Shown: one piece after another, positions 17,313 through 25,894 of the stretch | Layout of the letters: every line of letters starts with the position of its first letter | Numbering within the stretch: the stretch's first letter is position 1 | Assembly (NCBI RefSeq): GCF_000327285.1 | Contig: NZ_HE998567.1 | Span: 1,139,210 to 1,203,209 of the forward strand | Length of the DNA: 64,000 nucleotides | Direction: 5' to 3' | Origin: Holdemania massiliensis AP2 | GTDB taxonomy: Bacteria; Bacillota_I; Bacilli_A; Erysipelotrichales; Erysipelotrichaceae | Program-made: the position numbers and the translations under genes | The notes under the pieces: generated by a model | The model's input: the letters and a program-made list of their open reading frames with translations, nothing else | The model's database searches: none | What the model was told of the DNA's origin: nothing

Positions 17313-17489
17313 AGTAATTCGCTCCTGTTCTCTGATGCAGAACTGTCTTAAAGGCTTTTTTATTATCGCATATTTTTTTCAGAATGAAAATAGCGACCCT
17401 TGCTGCTTTTCCTGCTGTTTTCGTAATTTAAGTCCTGGTTCTTTCGGTTTTACAATCTTTACCTGAATTCACCGGGTTGATTTCCAGCT

Positions 17490-17518
17490 TTGATTTTCCC
17501 CGGCATCTGGCTTATACT
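17490..17518 (+). promoter_or_regulatory. Sigma-A type promoter of the MutS-like gene
   Basis: TTGATT (17490-17495) and TATACT (17513-17518) are 17 bases apart, with the ribosome site AAGGAGGA just ahead of the start codon at 17552. Confidence 0.65.
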
Positions 17519-17551
17519 AAGGCTATTCATGGACATTGAAGGAGGAATCCG

Positions 17552-19330
17552 ATGCAGAAAGAAAAATGGGAAGCTCAGCTTCACGAGGCTCAGACGCAGC
17601 GCGATCAGTTTCACCGTAAAAATTCACAGATCGCCGTGCTTCGCTTCGCTTTGTTTATCCTTAGCGCGTGGTCTTTTTTTCAGCTGGTGGACGGCCGGTA
17701 CGGATACGGGCCGATCTTCGCCGCCGGTCTGGCAGGCTTTTGTCTGGCGCTGTCAGCCCATCAGAAAAACCATCGACAGCTTTTGGAAAAGGAAGCCCGG
17801 ATCCGTGTATTGACACGCTGCTTAATGCGTTTTAACGGCCAGTGGCAGCAGGAACCGGACACCGGGGAGGAATATTTATCCCCGGATCAGCCGGCAATGG
17901 CCGATCTTGACGTCTTTGGACCGCGTTCCTTGTATCAGTTCTGCTGCATGGCAATCCTGCCGCAGGGCCGTCAGGCGTTGGCTGCTTATTTTCAGGACAC
18001 AGTTTCGGCGGATCAAATCCGGCAGCGTCAGAAAACGGTTGAAGCTTTGATTCAGGCTCCGGACTTTATGCTTGAGGATTGGACATGTACGTATGCCCTA
18101 TCCCCACAAACCGCCGCGGCCCTCGCTTACGCCAAACTTGTTGAGCTGGTTCAGCCGGTCAGCCTGCCGATTCCCGCCTGGTTTATCCGTTGGATGCCGG
18201 CGGTGACGCTGACCTTGTTGGGATTAAGCCTTCTGCGCTGGATCTCACCGCTGTGCTTTATCCTCATCTTCTTTGTTCAGTCCGCGCTGGCCTTGTTTTC
18301 CTTGGGCTATGTGCACCAGCGCCTGCAGGCCGTGGCCAAAGTGAGACAAGGACTGCAGAATTCTCTGACCCGCTGTCAGAAGCTGGATGCTTCACCCCTT
18401 TCCAGTCCGCTGATCGATTCGCTGAAAGTCCAGCTCCGCCAGCCCAACGGCTTATTGAAAGGCGTCAAACAGCTGGACCATCTGCTTAGCCGGTTGTCCT
18501 TGCAGGCCAATCCGTTTCTCTATCTGCCGGCCCAGCTTTTCCTTTTATGGGATCTGCAGTGCGTCCAGACATGGAATCATTGGCAGGCTCAGGCTGGGCA
18601 GACCTGGATTGTCATCATGAACCAGCTGGGTGAGTTGGAAGCGTTGGAAGCGTTGGCGATGATGGCACTGACCCATCCGGAAACCTGTCTGCCGCAGTTT
18701 CATGAGACCCCAGCCCCAGTGCTGACCTTTACTCATCTGACCCATCCGCTGCTCAATCCCGATCAGGCGGTAGGCAATGATTTTACGCTGGATCATTCGC
18801 TGACGCTGGTCACCGGTTCCAACATGTCCGGCAAGACAACGTTTATGCGCACGGTCGGTCTGAATCAGATCCTGGCTGCAGCCGGCGGACCCGTCTGCGC
18901 CCAAAGCATGACGACCTGCGGTTTTACGGTACTCACCTCAATGCGGATTCGTGATGATGTCAATGAAGGAATTTCAACGTTCTACGGCGAGCTGCTGCGG
19001 ATCCGTAAGATCATGGATGCAATCCGGCAGGAAACACCGATGCTGGTGCTGATTGACGAAATCTTTAAGGGTACCAATTCCCTCGATCGGATTGACGGCA
19101 GCGCTCAGGTGTTGAAGCACCTGAATCATCCGTGGGTGCGGGCGATGATCACGACGCATGATTTTGAACTTTGCGAGCTAAAGGAAAAGGCTGGACTGTC
19201 GCTGGTCAACGTTCATTTTGAAGAACATTACCAGGATCAGAAGATTTTCTTTGATTACAAACTGAAACCGGGCCGCTGTACCCAGCGCAATGCGAAGTAT
19301 TTAATGAAAATGATCGGAATCACGGATTGA
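17552..19330 (+). CDS. Membrane-anchored MutS-like ATPase
   Basis: This 592-residue protein has the MutS C-terminal ATPase domain: Walker A TGSNMSGKTTFMR near residue 420-432, Walker B LVLIDEIFKGTNSLDRI near 500-515, and TTHDFELCEL as the switch His. It lacks the N-terminal mismatch-recognition domains of MutS1 and the Smr domain of MutS2. Instead it has two hydrophobic stretches near residues 28-70 (for example FALFILSAWSFFQLVDG) and another pair near 215-255, predicting membrane attachment. Such stand-alone MutS-like proteins occur in Firmicutes without known function. It is followed after 51 bases by the amidohydrolase pair. Confidence 0.8.
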   Translation: MQKEKWEAQLHEAQTQRDQFHRKNSQIAVLRFALFILSAWSFFQLVDGRYGYGPIFAAGLAGFCLALSAHQKNHRQLLEKEARIRVLTRCLMRFNGQWQQEPDTGEEYLSPDQPAMADLDVFGPRSLYQFCCMAILPQGRQALAAYFQDTVSADQIRQRQKTVEALIQAPDFMLEDWTCTYALSPQTAAALAYAKLVELVQPVSLPIPAWFIRWMPAVTLTLLGLSLLRWISPLCFILIFFVQSALALFSLGYVHQRLQAVAKVRQGLQNSLTRCQKLDASPLSSPLIDSLKVQLRQPNGLLKGVKQLDHLLSRLSLQANPFLYLPAQLFLLWDLQCVQTWNHWQAQAGQTWIVIMNQLGELEALEALAMMALTHPETCLPQFHETPAPVLTFTHLTHPLLNPDQAVGNDFTLDHSLTLVTGSNMSGKTTFMRTVGLNQILAAAGGPVCAQSMTTCGFTVLTSMRIRDDVNEGISTFYGELLRIRKIMDAIRQETPMLVLIDEIFKGTNSLDRIDGSAQVLKHLNHPWVRAMITTHDFELCELKEKAGLSLVNVHFEEHYQDQKIFFDYKLKPGRCTQRNAKYLMKMIGITD

Positions 19331-19381
19331 TTTTCAGGGTATTTAGGATACAATAAATTCATATAGATTGGGGGACATACA

Positions 19382-20545
19382 ATGATCGCTATCACACACG
19401 GCAAACTGCTGACCGTCACCAATGGAACGATTGAAGACGGAACGCTGCTTATCGACAACGGCAAGATCACAGCGATTGGAACCGACATTTCCATTCCCGA
19501 AGGAGCTGAGGTCATCAACGCTTCCGGGAAATGGGTGACGCCGGGACTGATCGACGCTCACACGCACATCTCCACGTTCAATGAACCGCATTGGATGCCG
19601 CATATCGGCGACGGCAATGAAATCACAGCACCGGTCACGGCACAGATCCGCGGCATTGACGCGCTGAATCCATTTGACATGGCAATTAGTGTAGCTCGTT
19701 CAGCGGGGTTTACGACCTGCTACACCGGCCCGGGCAGTGCCAATGTTATCGGCGGCACGGGTTTAAGCTTCAAGCTGAAAAACGCCGCAACCGTTCAGGA
19801 AATCGCGATTGAAGGCTCAGAAATGATGAAGATGGCGCTGGGGGAAAATCCGAAGCGCTGTTATGGTTCGGAAAAGAAAATGCCGATGACCCGCATGGGT
19901 ACCGGCGCGGTTCTGCGCAAAGCGTTATTCGAGGCGAAGCAGTACAGCGACGATCTGGCAAAAGGCAAGGATATCAAGCGCGACTTTGATCTGGAAGCCC
20001 TCGTTCCGGTTGTCCGCGGTGAAATGCGCTGCCGGATTCACTGCCATCGGGCTGACGATATCGTCACGGCGATCCGCATCGCTGAGGAATTCCAGCTGGA
20101 TTACACGATTGAACACTGCACTGAAGGCTATAAGATCCTGGACTTTTTGAAAGCCAAAAAAGCCAAGGTTGTCATCGGTCCGCTGCTGATGGGTCCGCAG
20201 AAATTTGAGATCTGGGGCTGCCGTCAGGATACGCCGGCGGTCTTTGAAAAGGCCGGCATCCAAGACTTCTGTCTGATGGCCGATGATTCTTCCGCAACCA
20301 AATGGCTGCCGGTGCACGTCGGCATCGCGATGCGTCAGGGCCTCAGCTTTGAACAGGCGCTGAAATGCGTAACGATCAATCCGGCGCGCTTATTGCAGCT
20401 GGAAGATCGGGTCGGTTCCTTGGAAGTCGGCAAAGACGCGGATATCGCGATCTTTAACGGCATGCCATTCTCCAACCTGACCTTATGCGAGCAGGTCATC
20501 ATTGACGGTAAGCGGGAATTCACCCGTCAGCAGGGGGATTTATGA
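19382..20545 (+). CDS. Amidohydrolase (imidazolonepropionase-like), copy 1
   Basis: This 387-residue metal-dependent hydrolase has the N-terminal small beta domain and TIM barrel of the COG1228-type amidohydrolases. His60 and His62 in LIDAHTH bind metal, with RIHCHRADD and IEHCTEG giving further His ligands and LMADDSS the catalytic Asp. A conserved block, MALGENPKRCYG, is shared with the next gene. Deacetylation or ring opening of a dipeptide or cyclic amide is typical of the family. RBS GGGGG precedes ATG, and a weak promoter (TTGATT/TACAAT, 16-base spacer) overlaps the end of the MutS-like gene. Confidence 0.85.
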   Translation: MIAITHGKLLTVTNGTIEDGTLLIDNGKITAIGTDISIPEGAEVINASGKWVTPGLIDAHTHISTFNEPHWMPHIGDGNEITAPVTAQIRGIDALNPFDMAISVARSAGFTTCYTGPGSANVIGGTGLSFKLKNAATVQEIAIEGSEMMKMALGENPKRCYGSEKKMPMTRMGTGAVLRKALFEAKQYSDDLAKGKDIKRDFDLEALVPVVRGEMRCRIHCHRADDIVTAIRIAEEFQLDYTIEHCTEGYKILDFLKAKKAKVVIGPLLMGPQKFEIWGCRQDTPAVFEKAGIQDFCLMADDSSATKWLPVHVGIAMRQGLSFEQALKCVTINPARLLQLEDRVGSLEVGKDADIAIFNGMPFSNLTLCEQVIIDGKREFTRQQGDL

Positions 20546-21705
20546 TTGCAATCGTACATGGAAAATTATTCACTGTCACGCAGGGTGTCATCGAAGACGG
20601 CACGATCCTGATTGACGGAAGCCGGATCACAGCGATCGGCAAAGATATTGAAATTCCTTCTCAGGCTCAGATTCTTGACGCCTGCGGCAAATGGGTCACT
20701 CCGGGCTTGATCGACGCCCACAGCCACCTGTCCGGTTTAAATGAACCCGCCTGGATGCCTTCGACCATGGATGCCAATGAAATTACCAATCCGGTAACCG
20801 CCCAGGTGCGGATGCTGGATGCCTTCAATCCATTTGATGAAGCGATTCCCAAGGTCAGAAACGCCGGGTTTACAACCTGCTGTACGCTGCCGGGCAGCGC
20901 TAATGTTATCGGCGGTGTCGGCTTCTCGTTTAAGCTGAAAAAGGCCGCGACGGTTCAGGACATGATGATTCCGGGAACGGAGGTCATGAAAATGGCGCTG
21001 GGGGAAAATCCAAAGCGCTGTTATGGGCCGGATAAAAAAATGCCGATGACCCGCATGGGTACCGGCGCTGTTTTACGCGAAACCTTATTTCAGGCCAAGG
21101 TGTATTCCGATAAACTGAAGAAAACGGAAACCGATCCGTCAGTTCAGGTTGAACCGGATTTCCGCCTGGATCCGCTGGTTCCGGTTGTCCGCGGAGAACG
21201 CCGCTGCCGGATTCACTGCCATCAGGCTGACGATATCGTCACCGCGATCCGAATCGCTGAAGAATTCAATCTGTGCTATGCGATTGAGCATTGCACAGAA
21301 GGCTATAAAATTAAAGAATTCTTGAAAGAAAAGAACATCACGGCGGTGGTCGGGCCGTTGAAAATGGGACCGATGAAATTTGAAATCTGGGGCTGCCGTC
21401 AGGATACCCCGGCGGTTTTTGAAGAAGCCGGAATCAATTTCTGTCTGACCGCGGACGGCGCTTCGGATACAGTCTGGCTGCCAACGGATATCGGAATTGC
21501 GATGCGCTATGGATTAAGCTTTGAAACCGCACTGGAATCGGTCACCCTTCGCCCGGCCCGGCTCTTAGGCCTTGAAGACCGCATCGGTTCACTGGAAGTC
21601 GGAAAAGACGCGGATATCGCCATTTTTGACGGCATGCCGTTTGAAAATCTGACATCGTGTCTGGCAACGATCATCGAGGGTAAAATCGAGCACTGCGCGC
21701 TCTGA
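20542..21705 (+). CDS. Amidohydrolase, tandem copy 2
   Basis: This 387-residue protein is the same length as the preceding amidohydrolase and clearly paralogous to it, with LIDAHSHLS, RIHCHQADD, IEHCTEG and the shared MALGENPKRCYG and MPMTRMGTGAVLR blocks. Its ATG at 20542 overlaps the stop of copy 1 by four bases, so the two are translationally coupled. The middle region (about residues 190-200) differs by a small insertion. The pair may form a heteromer or act on related substrates. Confidence 0.85.
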   Translation: MIAIVHGKLFTVTQGVIEDGTILIDGSRITAIGKDIEIPSQAQILDACGKWVTPGLIDAHSHLSGLNEPAWMPSTMDANEITNPVTAQVRMLDAFNPFDEAIPKVRNAGFTTCCTLPGSANVIGGVGFSFKLKKAATVQDMMIPGTEVMKMALGENPKRCYGPDKKMPMTRMGTGAVLRETLFQAKVYSDKLKKTETDPSVQVEPDFRLDPLVPVVRGERRCRIHCHQADDIVTAIRIAEEFNLCYAIEHCTEGYKIKEFLKEKNITAVVGPLKMGPMKFEIWGCRQDTPAVFEEAGINFCLTADGASDTVWLPTDIGIAMRYGLSFETALESVTLRPARLLGLEDRIGSLEVGKDADIAIFDGMPFENLTSCLATIIEGKIEHCAL

Positions 21706-21731
21706 CTGTTAAACTTCTGTCAATGAAATCA

Positions 21732-21776
21732 AGCTGCACCACGCTGGGATTTTCCCTGTGATGCAGCTCTTTTTTG
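21732..21776 (+). terminator. Strong hairpin terminator after the amidohydrolase pair
   Basis: AGCTGCA (21732-21738) pairs with TGCAGCT (21762-21768), with a long inner stem (CTGGGA/TCCC), followed by a T tract. Confidence 0.8.
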
Positions 21777-21800
21777 CCTTCTATCTTAATTATTTTATGG

Positions 21801-22625
21801 TCATTGAAGACGATCTAATGCGATTGTAAAGGTCTGGACGCCGGCCGCGCCGACAGCAATTTCATATTTTTCAAACTCGATGATCAAATTCCCGTTATGA
21901 TCAAGATGAAACAGACGCTCAGGACCGATTAAAGAGATCCAATCCAGGTCGTCGTTGTATACAGCCTGTTCTGCCTCCGGCTTGGCTTGAATTTGGCGTT
22001 GTATTTCCTGGGCAATCCGCTGTTGGTAATCCGTTCCGGCCAAGTCTACTAATGTCAAGGTACGGCCGGTTCCGGCTTCCACATTGTAACAATCAACCGT
22101 CTGATTGGACTGGGCCCGGACATAGGTGGAAAGAATCGCAAACGACAGATATTGATCGTTATTGCAGTATAACTGATAATCAATTGAAATCCGGGCCGGA
22201 ATATAATCCGCTTCGTCTCCCCCAGTTTGAATAAAGGCCTGATATTCCTCCTTGGCCCGCTGCTTGGCGGAGGCTTCATGAGCTTGAATCTGTTTGGCGA
22301 TCATCGTGTTCAGCGCTTCAGCCTGGTCATTGTTTTCCAGCTGCGGGATCTTGATATCCGCAATATAACTAATTTCTTCCGTCTGCGAATCAGAAGCTAG
22401 GAAAAGCCGGGCAATGCGACTGACGATCGGCAGATCCATCACGGTTTTCGCAAACACCGCATTGGTCTGAAAGAAAAACAGAAACGTGCAGCAGACTGCC
22501 GCCGCACTGATTGCCGTCAGGCGGTTTTGACGCTGGCGTGCTTTTCGCCGCGTCAGTCCTGTTTGAATACTGTTTTGAACGATATTGTGCAGATCTTCCG
22601 GAATCTTAACTTCTTGATCAGACAT
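21801..22625 (-). CDS. rsiV: RsiV-like anti-sigma factor (DUF3298 domain)
   Basis: This 274-residue protein has a cytoplasmic N-terminus, one membrane span near residues 43-60 (AISAAAVCCTFLFFFQ) and an extracellular DUF4163/DUF3298 domain ending in VGAAGVQTFTIALDRL. This is the layout of RsiV, which holds an ECF sigma factor and is cut after binding lysozyme. ATG at 22625, with GGGAG upstream, is preferred to an in-frame GTG nine bases earlier. It overlaps the 3' end of the sigma gene by eight bases, as expected for a sigma/anti-sigma pair. Confidence 0.8.
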   Translation of the reverse strand: MSDQEVKIPEDLHNIVQNSIQTGLTRRKARQRQNRLTAISAAAVCCTFLFFFQTNAVFAKTVMDLPIVSRIARLFLASDSQTEEISYIADIKIPQLENNDQAEALNTMIAKQIQAHEASAKQRAKEEYQAFIQTGGDEADYIPARISIDYQLYCNNDQYLSFAILSTYVRAQSNQTVDCYNVEAGTGRTLTLVDLAGTDYQQRIAQEIQRQIQAKPEAEQAVYNDDLDWISLIGPERLFHLDHNGNLIIEFEKYEIAVGAAGVQTFTIALDRLQ

Positions 22626-23127
22626 GACTTTCACTCTCCCATTGCATTTTTAACAACTCCATTCCCTTGTAGTATCGTGATTTCACTGTCCCCTTGCGCA
22701 TCCCCAGAATTCTGGAAATTTCCTGAAACTCAAATCCCTGATAAAATCTCAGATAGATAATATCCCGATACTGCGGCTTCAGACTTTCCAGACAATGATT
22801 CACTGCGAGTTTTAAATTTTGATCACCGGCATCGGTATCGGGAATCCAGGTCATATCGAATTCTTCACGACGCGGAAATTTCTTCAGTACCGTTTTGCAT
22901 TCATTGACCAGAATTCGATAAAACCAGGTTTTCATATACTTTTCATTACGCAGCTGACTGTAATGCACCATGGCTTTTATAATCGCTTCCTGCAGTGCGT
23001 CTTTTGCCAGTTCCGGATTGGCGGTATAGTGAAAAGCAACACGATAACAATATTCCTGATTGTCTTCAAGATATGGCTTAACTTCTCTATTCCTTCCATG
23101 CTTTTTCTCCTTTCCCTTATTAGACAA
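22618..23127 (-). CDS. sigV: ECF sigma factor, SigV-like
   Basis: This 169-residue protein has sigma region 2 (about 28-95, with KDALQEAIIKAM and KTWFYRILVNECK) and region 4 (about 115-165, with FEFQEISRILGMRKGTVKSR). Pairing with an RsiV-like anti-sigma makes it SigV-like, so a role in lysozyme resistance is probable. The frame opens with TTG at 23127 directly after a TGA; no in-frame ATG or GTG exists before region 2. A good ribosome site, GGAAAGGAG, lies inside codons 4-7, followed by an ATG in another frame. Start choice is therefore uncertain and low expression or an undetected frameshift is possible. Confidence 0.8.
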   Translation of the reverse strand: MSNKGKEKKHGRNREVKPYLEDNQEYCYRVAFHYTANPELAKDALQEAIIKAMVHYSQLRNEKYMKTWFYRILVNECKTVLKKFPRREEFDMTWIPDTDAGDQNLKLAVNHCLESLKPQYRDIIYLRFYQGFEFQEISRILGMRKGTVKSRYYKGMELLKMQWESESHV

Positions 23128-23158
23128 TCATCCGAGCGCTTTAGCCCAAAAGTTTTTC

Positions 23159-23193
23159 ATTCTTAAAAATAAGCCGCAGGTTCTTTTAAGAAT
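23159..23193. repeat. Perfect inverted repeat upstream of the sigma gene
   Basis: ATTCTTAAAA (23159-23168) and TTTTAAGAAT (23184-23193) form a perfect 10-base inverted repeat with a 15-base centre, 32-66 bases upstream of the sigma gene start. It could be an operator or an RNA hairpin in the leader. Confidence 0.5.
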
Positions 23194-23255
23194 GGAACTC
23201 CGTTTGAATTCAGAACTTTTTCACTTGTTTTATAACGGAGTCGGAAATCTGTCAT
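23163..23255 (-). other. Possible small or decayed ORF ahead of the sigma gene
   Basis: The region 23128-23522 (395 bases) has no clear gene. On the minus strand a frame is open from about 23290 to a stop at 23163 and has gene-like composition, with an ATG at 23255 that would give 30 residues (starting MTDFRLRYKTSEKVLNSNG). The open part upstream of that ATG has no good start codon. It may be a leader peptide, a small protein or a remnant. No family was recognised. Confidence 0.2.
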
Positions 23256-23522
23256 TTTCTCTTCGATTTGTTCATCGCTGTTTATTTTACCATTTTCATA
23301 ATGACCCAGACAGTCAACTTCTCCTCAGATTGGCTGTTTTTCATCGGATAAGAATGAACATCGTTAACCTACGCAACCGGCTAAGGGGAAAGTTTAAGAC
23401 ATGCTAAAAAGAAACAGTAAGATTATGCCGTCACTGCATCATTTCACCGTTTCTCTTTTTACCTATTACGATTCACTTAAATTCGAATAAGAACCCAGCA
23501 AAGATCCCATAAAATCCCTTTT

Positions 23523-24434
23523 TCACTTCCTACTTTTATTCAGGGGCAGGCGATTTTCTGCTTGTTTCAGCAGCCTTAACATAACTAGAGCGCAGAGCAT
23601 CAGCCCAAACATTCCGATCAAACCGGTAGGATTGGGGCCCAGCAGCGTATTTTCCAGACTGACGGAAAGGAAGACCGGGACTTCTCCGATCAAATTAACA
23701 ACGCCGTGAATGACCGCGGCATACAAACAATTCCCACTGATGAGGGTGACATAGCAGCAAAGGATCCCCAACGTCATGCACACCAGCATCATCATGACCA
23801 TATTGCTAAACGGCGCCAGCGGATTATTCAGGCTGTAATTAAAACCGAAATAGATTAAAGGCAGATGCGCTGCACCCCAAAGAAAACTGTTGAGAAGCAC
23901 AGCTTTGCGAATACCGTAACGCTGGATCTGCTTTGGCAGAAGATAACCGCGCCAGCCCAGCTCCTCGCCCAGTTCCAGCAGCTGCAGCGGAAAGCAGACC
24001 GCGGCCAAAGCCACCGTGACCAGCCAAAATGCCGAAAGGGAACGAATCGGGGCTTCGCCTTCGATTCCCAACAGGGGGCCATATCGGAAGATTCCGCTGT
24101 AAGTCTGCGGAAAAAGGGCAAAATAAACAACCGCGCCGATCACAATCAGAATTCCCGGAATAACAGCACAGAACAACCACAATCCAGGCCGTTTCCAGAG
24201 CTTCAAAGACAACGGCCACGGACTTTGATCCTGCGTGATCTTCCGTGTCACTAAGGCCGCCAGAACCGGAAACGCGGTAAACCCTTTCTGCAGTCCTTCA
24301 TAAATCAATATTCGTGCCTCCCCCTGCCTCAGCCAAGCTGCAAAGCCCAGCCCAAAGCAAACACCTAAAACGCAAAGCAGGTACAGAACATCCGGTCTAA
24401 GAAACCACTGCGTCTTCTTCATCCCGGTCTTCAT
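23523..24434 (-). CDS. CPBP-family intramembrane protease
   Basis: This 303-residue protein has about eight membrane helices and the CPBP motifs: LGEELGWRGYLLP (Glu-Glu-x3-Arg), SFLWGAAHLPLI (His) and AAVIHGVVNL. It ends with a GPNPTGLIG segment that is also found in the CPBP protein at 26710, so the two are paralogues. It is the last gene of a LytTR-DUF3021-CPBP operon; its ATG overlaps the DUF3021 stop by four bases. A role in envelope stress or peptide resistance is inferred from context. Confidence 0.85.
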   Translation of the reverse strand: MKTGMKKTQWFLRPDVLYLLCVLGVCFGLGFAAWLRQGEARILIYEGLQKGFTAFPVLAALVTRKITQDQSPWPLSLKLWKRPGLWLFCAVIPGILIVIGAVVYFALFPQTYSGIFRYGPLLGIEGEAPIRSLSAFWLVTVALAAVCFPLQLLELGEELGWRGYLLPKQIQRYGIRKAVLLNSFLWGAAHLPLIYFGFNYSLNNPLAPFSNMVMMMLVCMTLGILCCYVTLISGNCLYAAVIHGVVNLIGEVPVFLSVSLENTLLGPNPTGLIGMFGLMLCALVMLRLLKQAENRLPLNKSRK

Positions 24435-24874
24435 TGGGTTCGCCTCGTTTCCCGTTCCTGCAGCAAGCGCAGCTCTGCCGTCAGCTCGTTTGCGGCCCGC
24501 CTGGCAATCAGATAGTCAATCCCCTGCACGATGGCACAGATGACTGCCGCACTCAGCATAATCACCGCCGCCATGGACCTTTCCAGAGAAGGCTCAAAAG
24601 CATAGGAAACAAGCACAACGACAACCTCAATCAATCCAAACTGAATGACTTTCCGCCCTGCCATCGCCCTTACGCTCAGCTCATGTTTCGAATAAGTTAC
24701 AAACGAAACAAGAACACAGAAAAAGGCGTAGACAAAGGGAACAAATAAAATCATCGGGCCAAGTTTAACCGTGGGCTGTAAGAGCCAGCCAAGAAGACCG
24801 ATCACCAGCGTAATTCCTGCCTGTATCAACAGGAAATCAAGCAGCCGGGCTTTTAGAAATTCTTTAAATTCCAT
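24431..24874 (-). CDS. DUF3021 membrane protein
   Basis: This 147-residue protein has four predicted membrane helices and a polar C-terminal tail (NELTAELRLLQERETR). It matches the DUF3021 family, almost always encoded beside a LytTR regulator that it may control from the membrane. It overlaps the LytTR gene end by 22 bases and the next CPBP gene by four, so all three are made together. Confidence 0.8.
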   Translation of the reverse strand: MEFKEFLKARLLDFLLIQAGITLVIGLLGWLLQPTVKLGPMILFVPFVYAFFCVLVSFVTYSKHELSVRAMAGRKVIQFGLIEVVVVLVSYAFEPSLERSMAAVIMLSAAVICAIVQGIDYLIARRAANELTAELRLLQERETRRTQ

Positions 24875-25317
24875 GTCAGTTCCTCCTTAATCTGCCGCTT
24901 TACCTGCCGAACATAGCGGCGGGAAATAATGACCTCTTCGCCATTTTTCATCCGCGCGCAGTAACGGCCATTGATCGCCGGACGAATCGATTCCACCTTC
25001 ATCAGCGAGATCAGAAACGCTTTGGAACACCGGACAAATTTCTCACTGCGCAGCTGTTCTTCCAGTTTATACAACCGTGTCCGCAGTTCAAAGACGCTGG
25101 TTTCGGTATACGCAAAGGTCTTTTCATCCACGGCCTCAATATACAAAATCTCATCGTAGTAAACTGGACGCTGCGTGCTTCCGGTCATGCCGATCAGTGA
25201 TTTTTCCTTGGATAAGCAGTAATTTCTGATATCTTCAAATTCCGGCGTAAATGCAACGCATTCCAGCACCACCTGTTCTTCCTGACGTGAAGTCACGTTT
25301 CGAATCACAACACGCAT
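24853..25317 (-). CDS. LytTR-family DNA-binding regulator
   Basis: This 154-residue protein has a short N-terminal region and a C-terminal LytTR domain (about 50-150) with YYDEILYIEAVDEKTFAYT, KFVRCSKAFLISLMKVESI and IISRRYVRQVK, the usual beta-strand signature. There is no receiver domain. LytTR proteins paired with DUF3021 usually activate their own operon in response to envelope signals. No repeated LytTR-type site was identified in the 259 bases upstream. Confidence 0.85.
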   Translation of the reverse strand: MRVVIRNVTSRQEEQVVLECVAFTPEFEDIRNYCLSKEKSLIGMTGSTQRPVYYDEILYIEAVDEKTFAYTETSVFELRTRLYKLEEQLRSEKFVRCSKAFLISLMKVESIRPAINGRYCARMKNGEEVIISRRYVRQVKRQIKEELTWNLKNF

Positions 25318-25526
25318 AGAACCTCCCCTTTCATTCTTCTCTATTCTTTCATAGTCTGCCTGGCTTTTCTACACGCGAAACGACAAGATGCATAAAAACT
25401 GGATGAGGTGCATTTTTGTGCTTTTCATCAACCGCGGTTCAAGGATGGAGTAAACCAAAAGATTCGGATTCTTTCTTGTTCCGTTCTCTGCAGTGAAAAT
25501 AAAACATTGGAATACCCTAATACTGC

Positions 25527-25560
25527 TTGACACATTATACTATGTAATATATAGTATAAT
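25527..25560 (+). promoter_or_regulatory. PadR operon promoter covered by a perfect palindrome
   Basis: TTGACA (25527-25532) and TATAGT (25550-25555) are 17 bases apart. ATTATACTAT (25534-25543), a seven-base gap and ATAGTATAAT (25551-25560) make a perfect 10-base inverted repeat over the spacer and -10. Autorepression by PadR is the natural reading. Confidence 0.75.
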
Positions 25561-25576
25561 GCGTAAGGGGGTAATT

Positions 25577-25894
25577 ATGGATAGTCAACTGAAAAAAGGC
25601 TTATTGGAAATCTGTGTACTGGCCGCCCTGGCCAAGCAGGATTCTTATGGTTATCAAATCATCAAAGACGTATCCCAGGTGATCGAGATCTCAGAATCAA
25701 CGTTGTACCCAATTCTGAAGCGGCTGGAAACCAGTCATGATCTGGAGACCTATTCTGTTGAACATAACAGCCGGCTGCGTAAATATTATCGGCTGACTGA
25801 CAGCGGCCGCCGGCATATCACTGATTTTCTGGATGACTGGAAAGCGGTGGTGGCCGTGATCGATTTTATTAAAGGAGAAGTTCACTATGACTGA
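25577..25894 (+). CDS. PadR-family transcriptional repressor
   Basis: This 105-residue PadR protein has the winged helix with YGYQIIKDVSQVIEISESTL, YPILKRLE and LRKYYRLTDSGRRH, then a short C-terminal helix. The start is ATG 25577 with GGGGG upstream. It overlaps the DUF1700 gene by eight bases. PadR-DUF1700 pairs are common in Firmicutes and respond to envelope-active compounds. The palindrome on the promoter makes autorepression likely. Confidence 0.85.
   Translation: MDSQLKKGLLEICVLAALAKQDSYGYQIIKDVSQVIEISESTLYPILKRLETSHDLETYSVEHNSRLRKYYRLTDSGRRHITDFLDDWKAVVAVIDFIKGEVHYD

Noticed and set aside
23060-23407. A plus-strand frame of 115 codons across the sigma gene start
   Set aside because: It begins antisense to the sigma gene, has no ribosome site and has an unlikely amino-acid composition.
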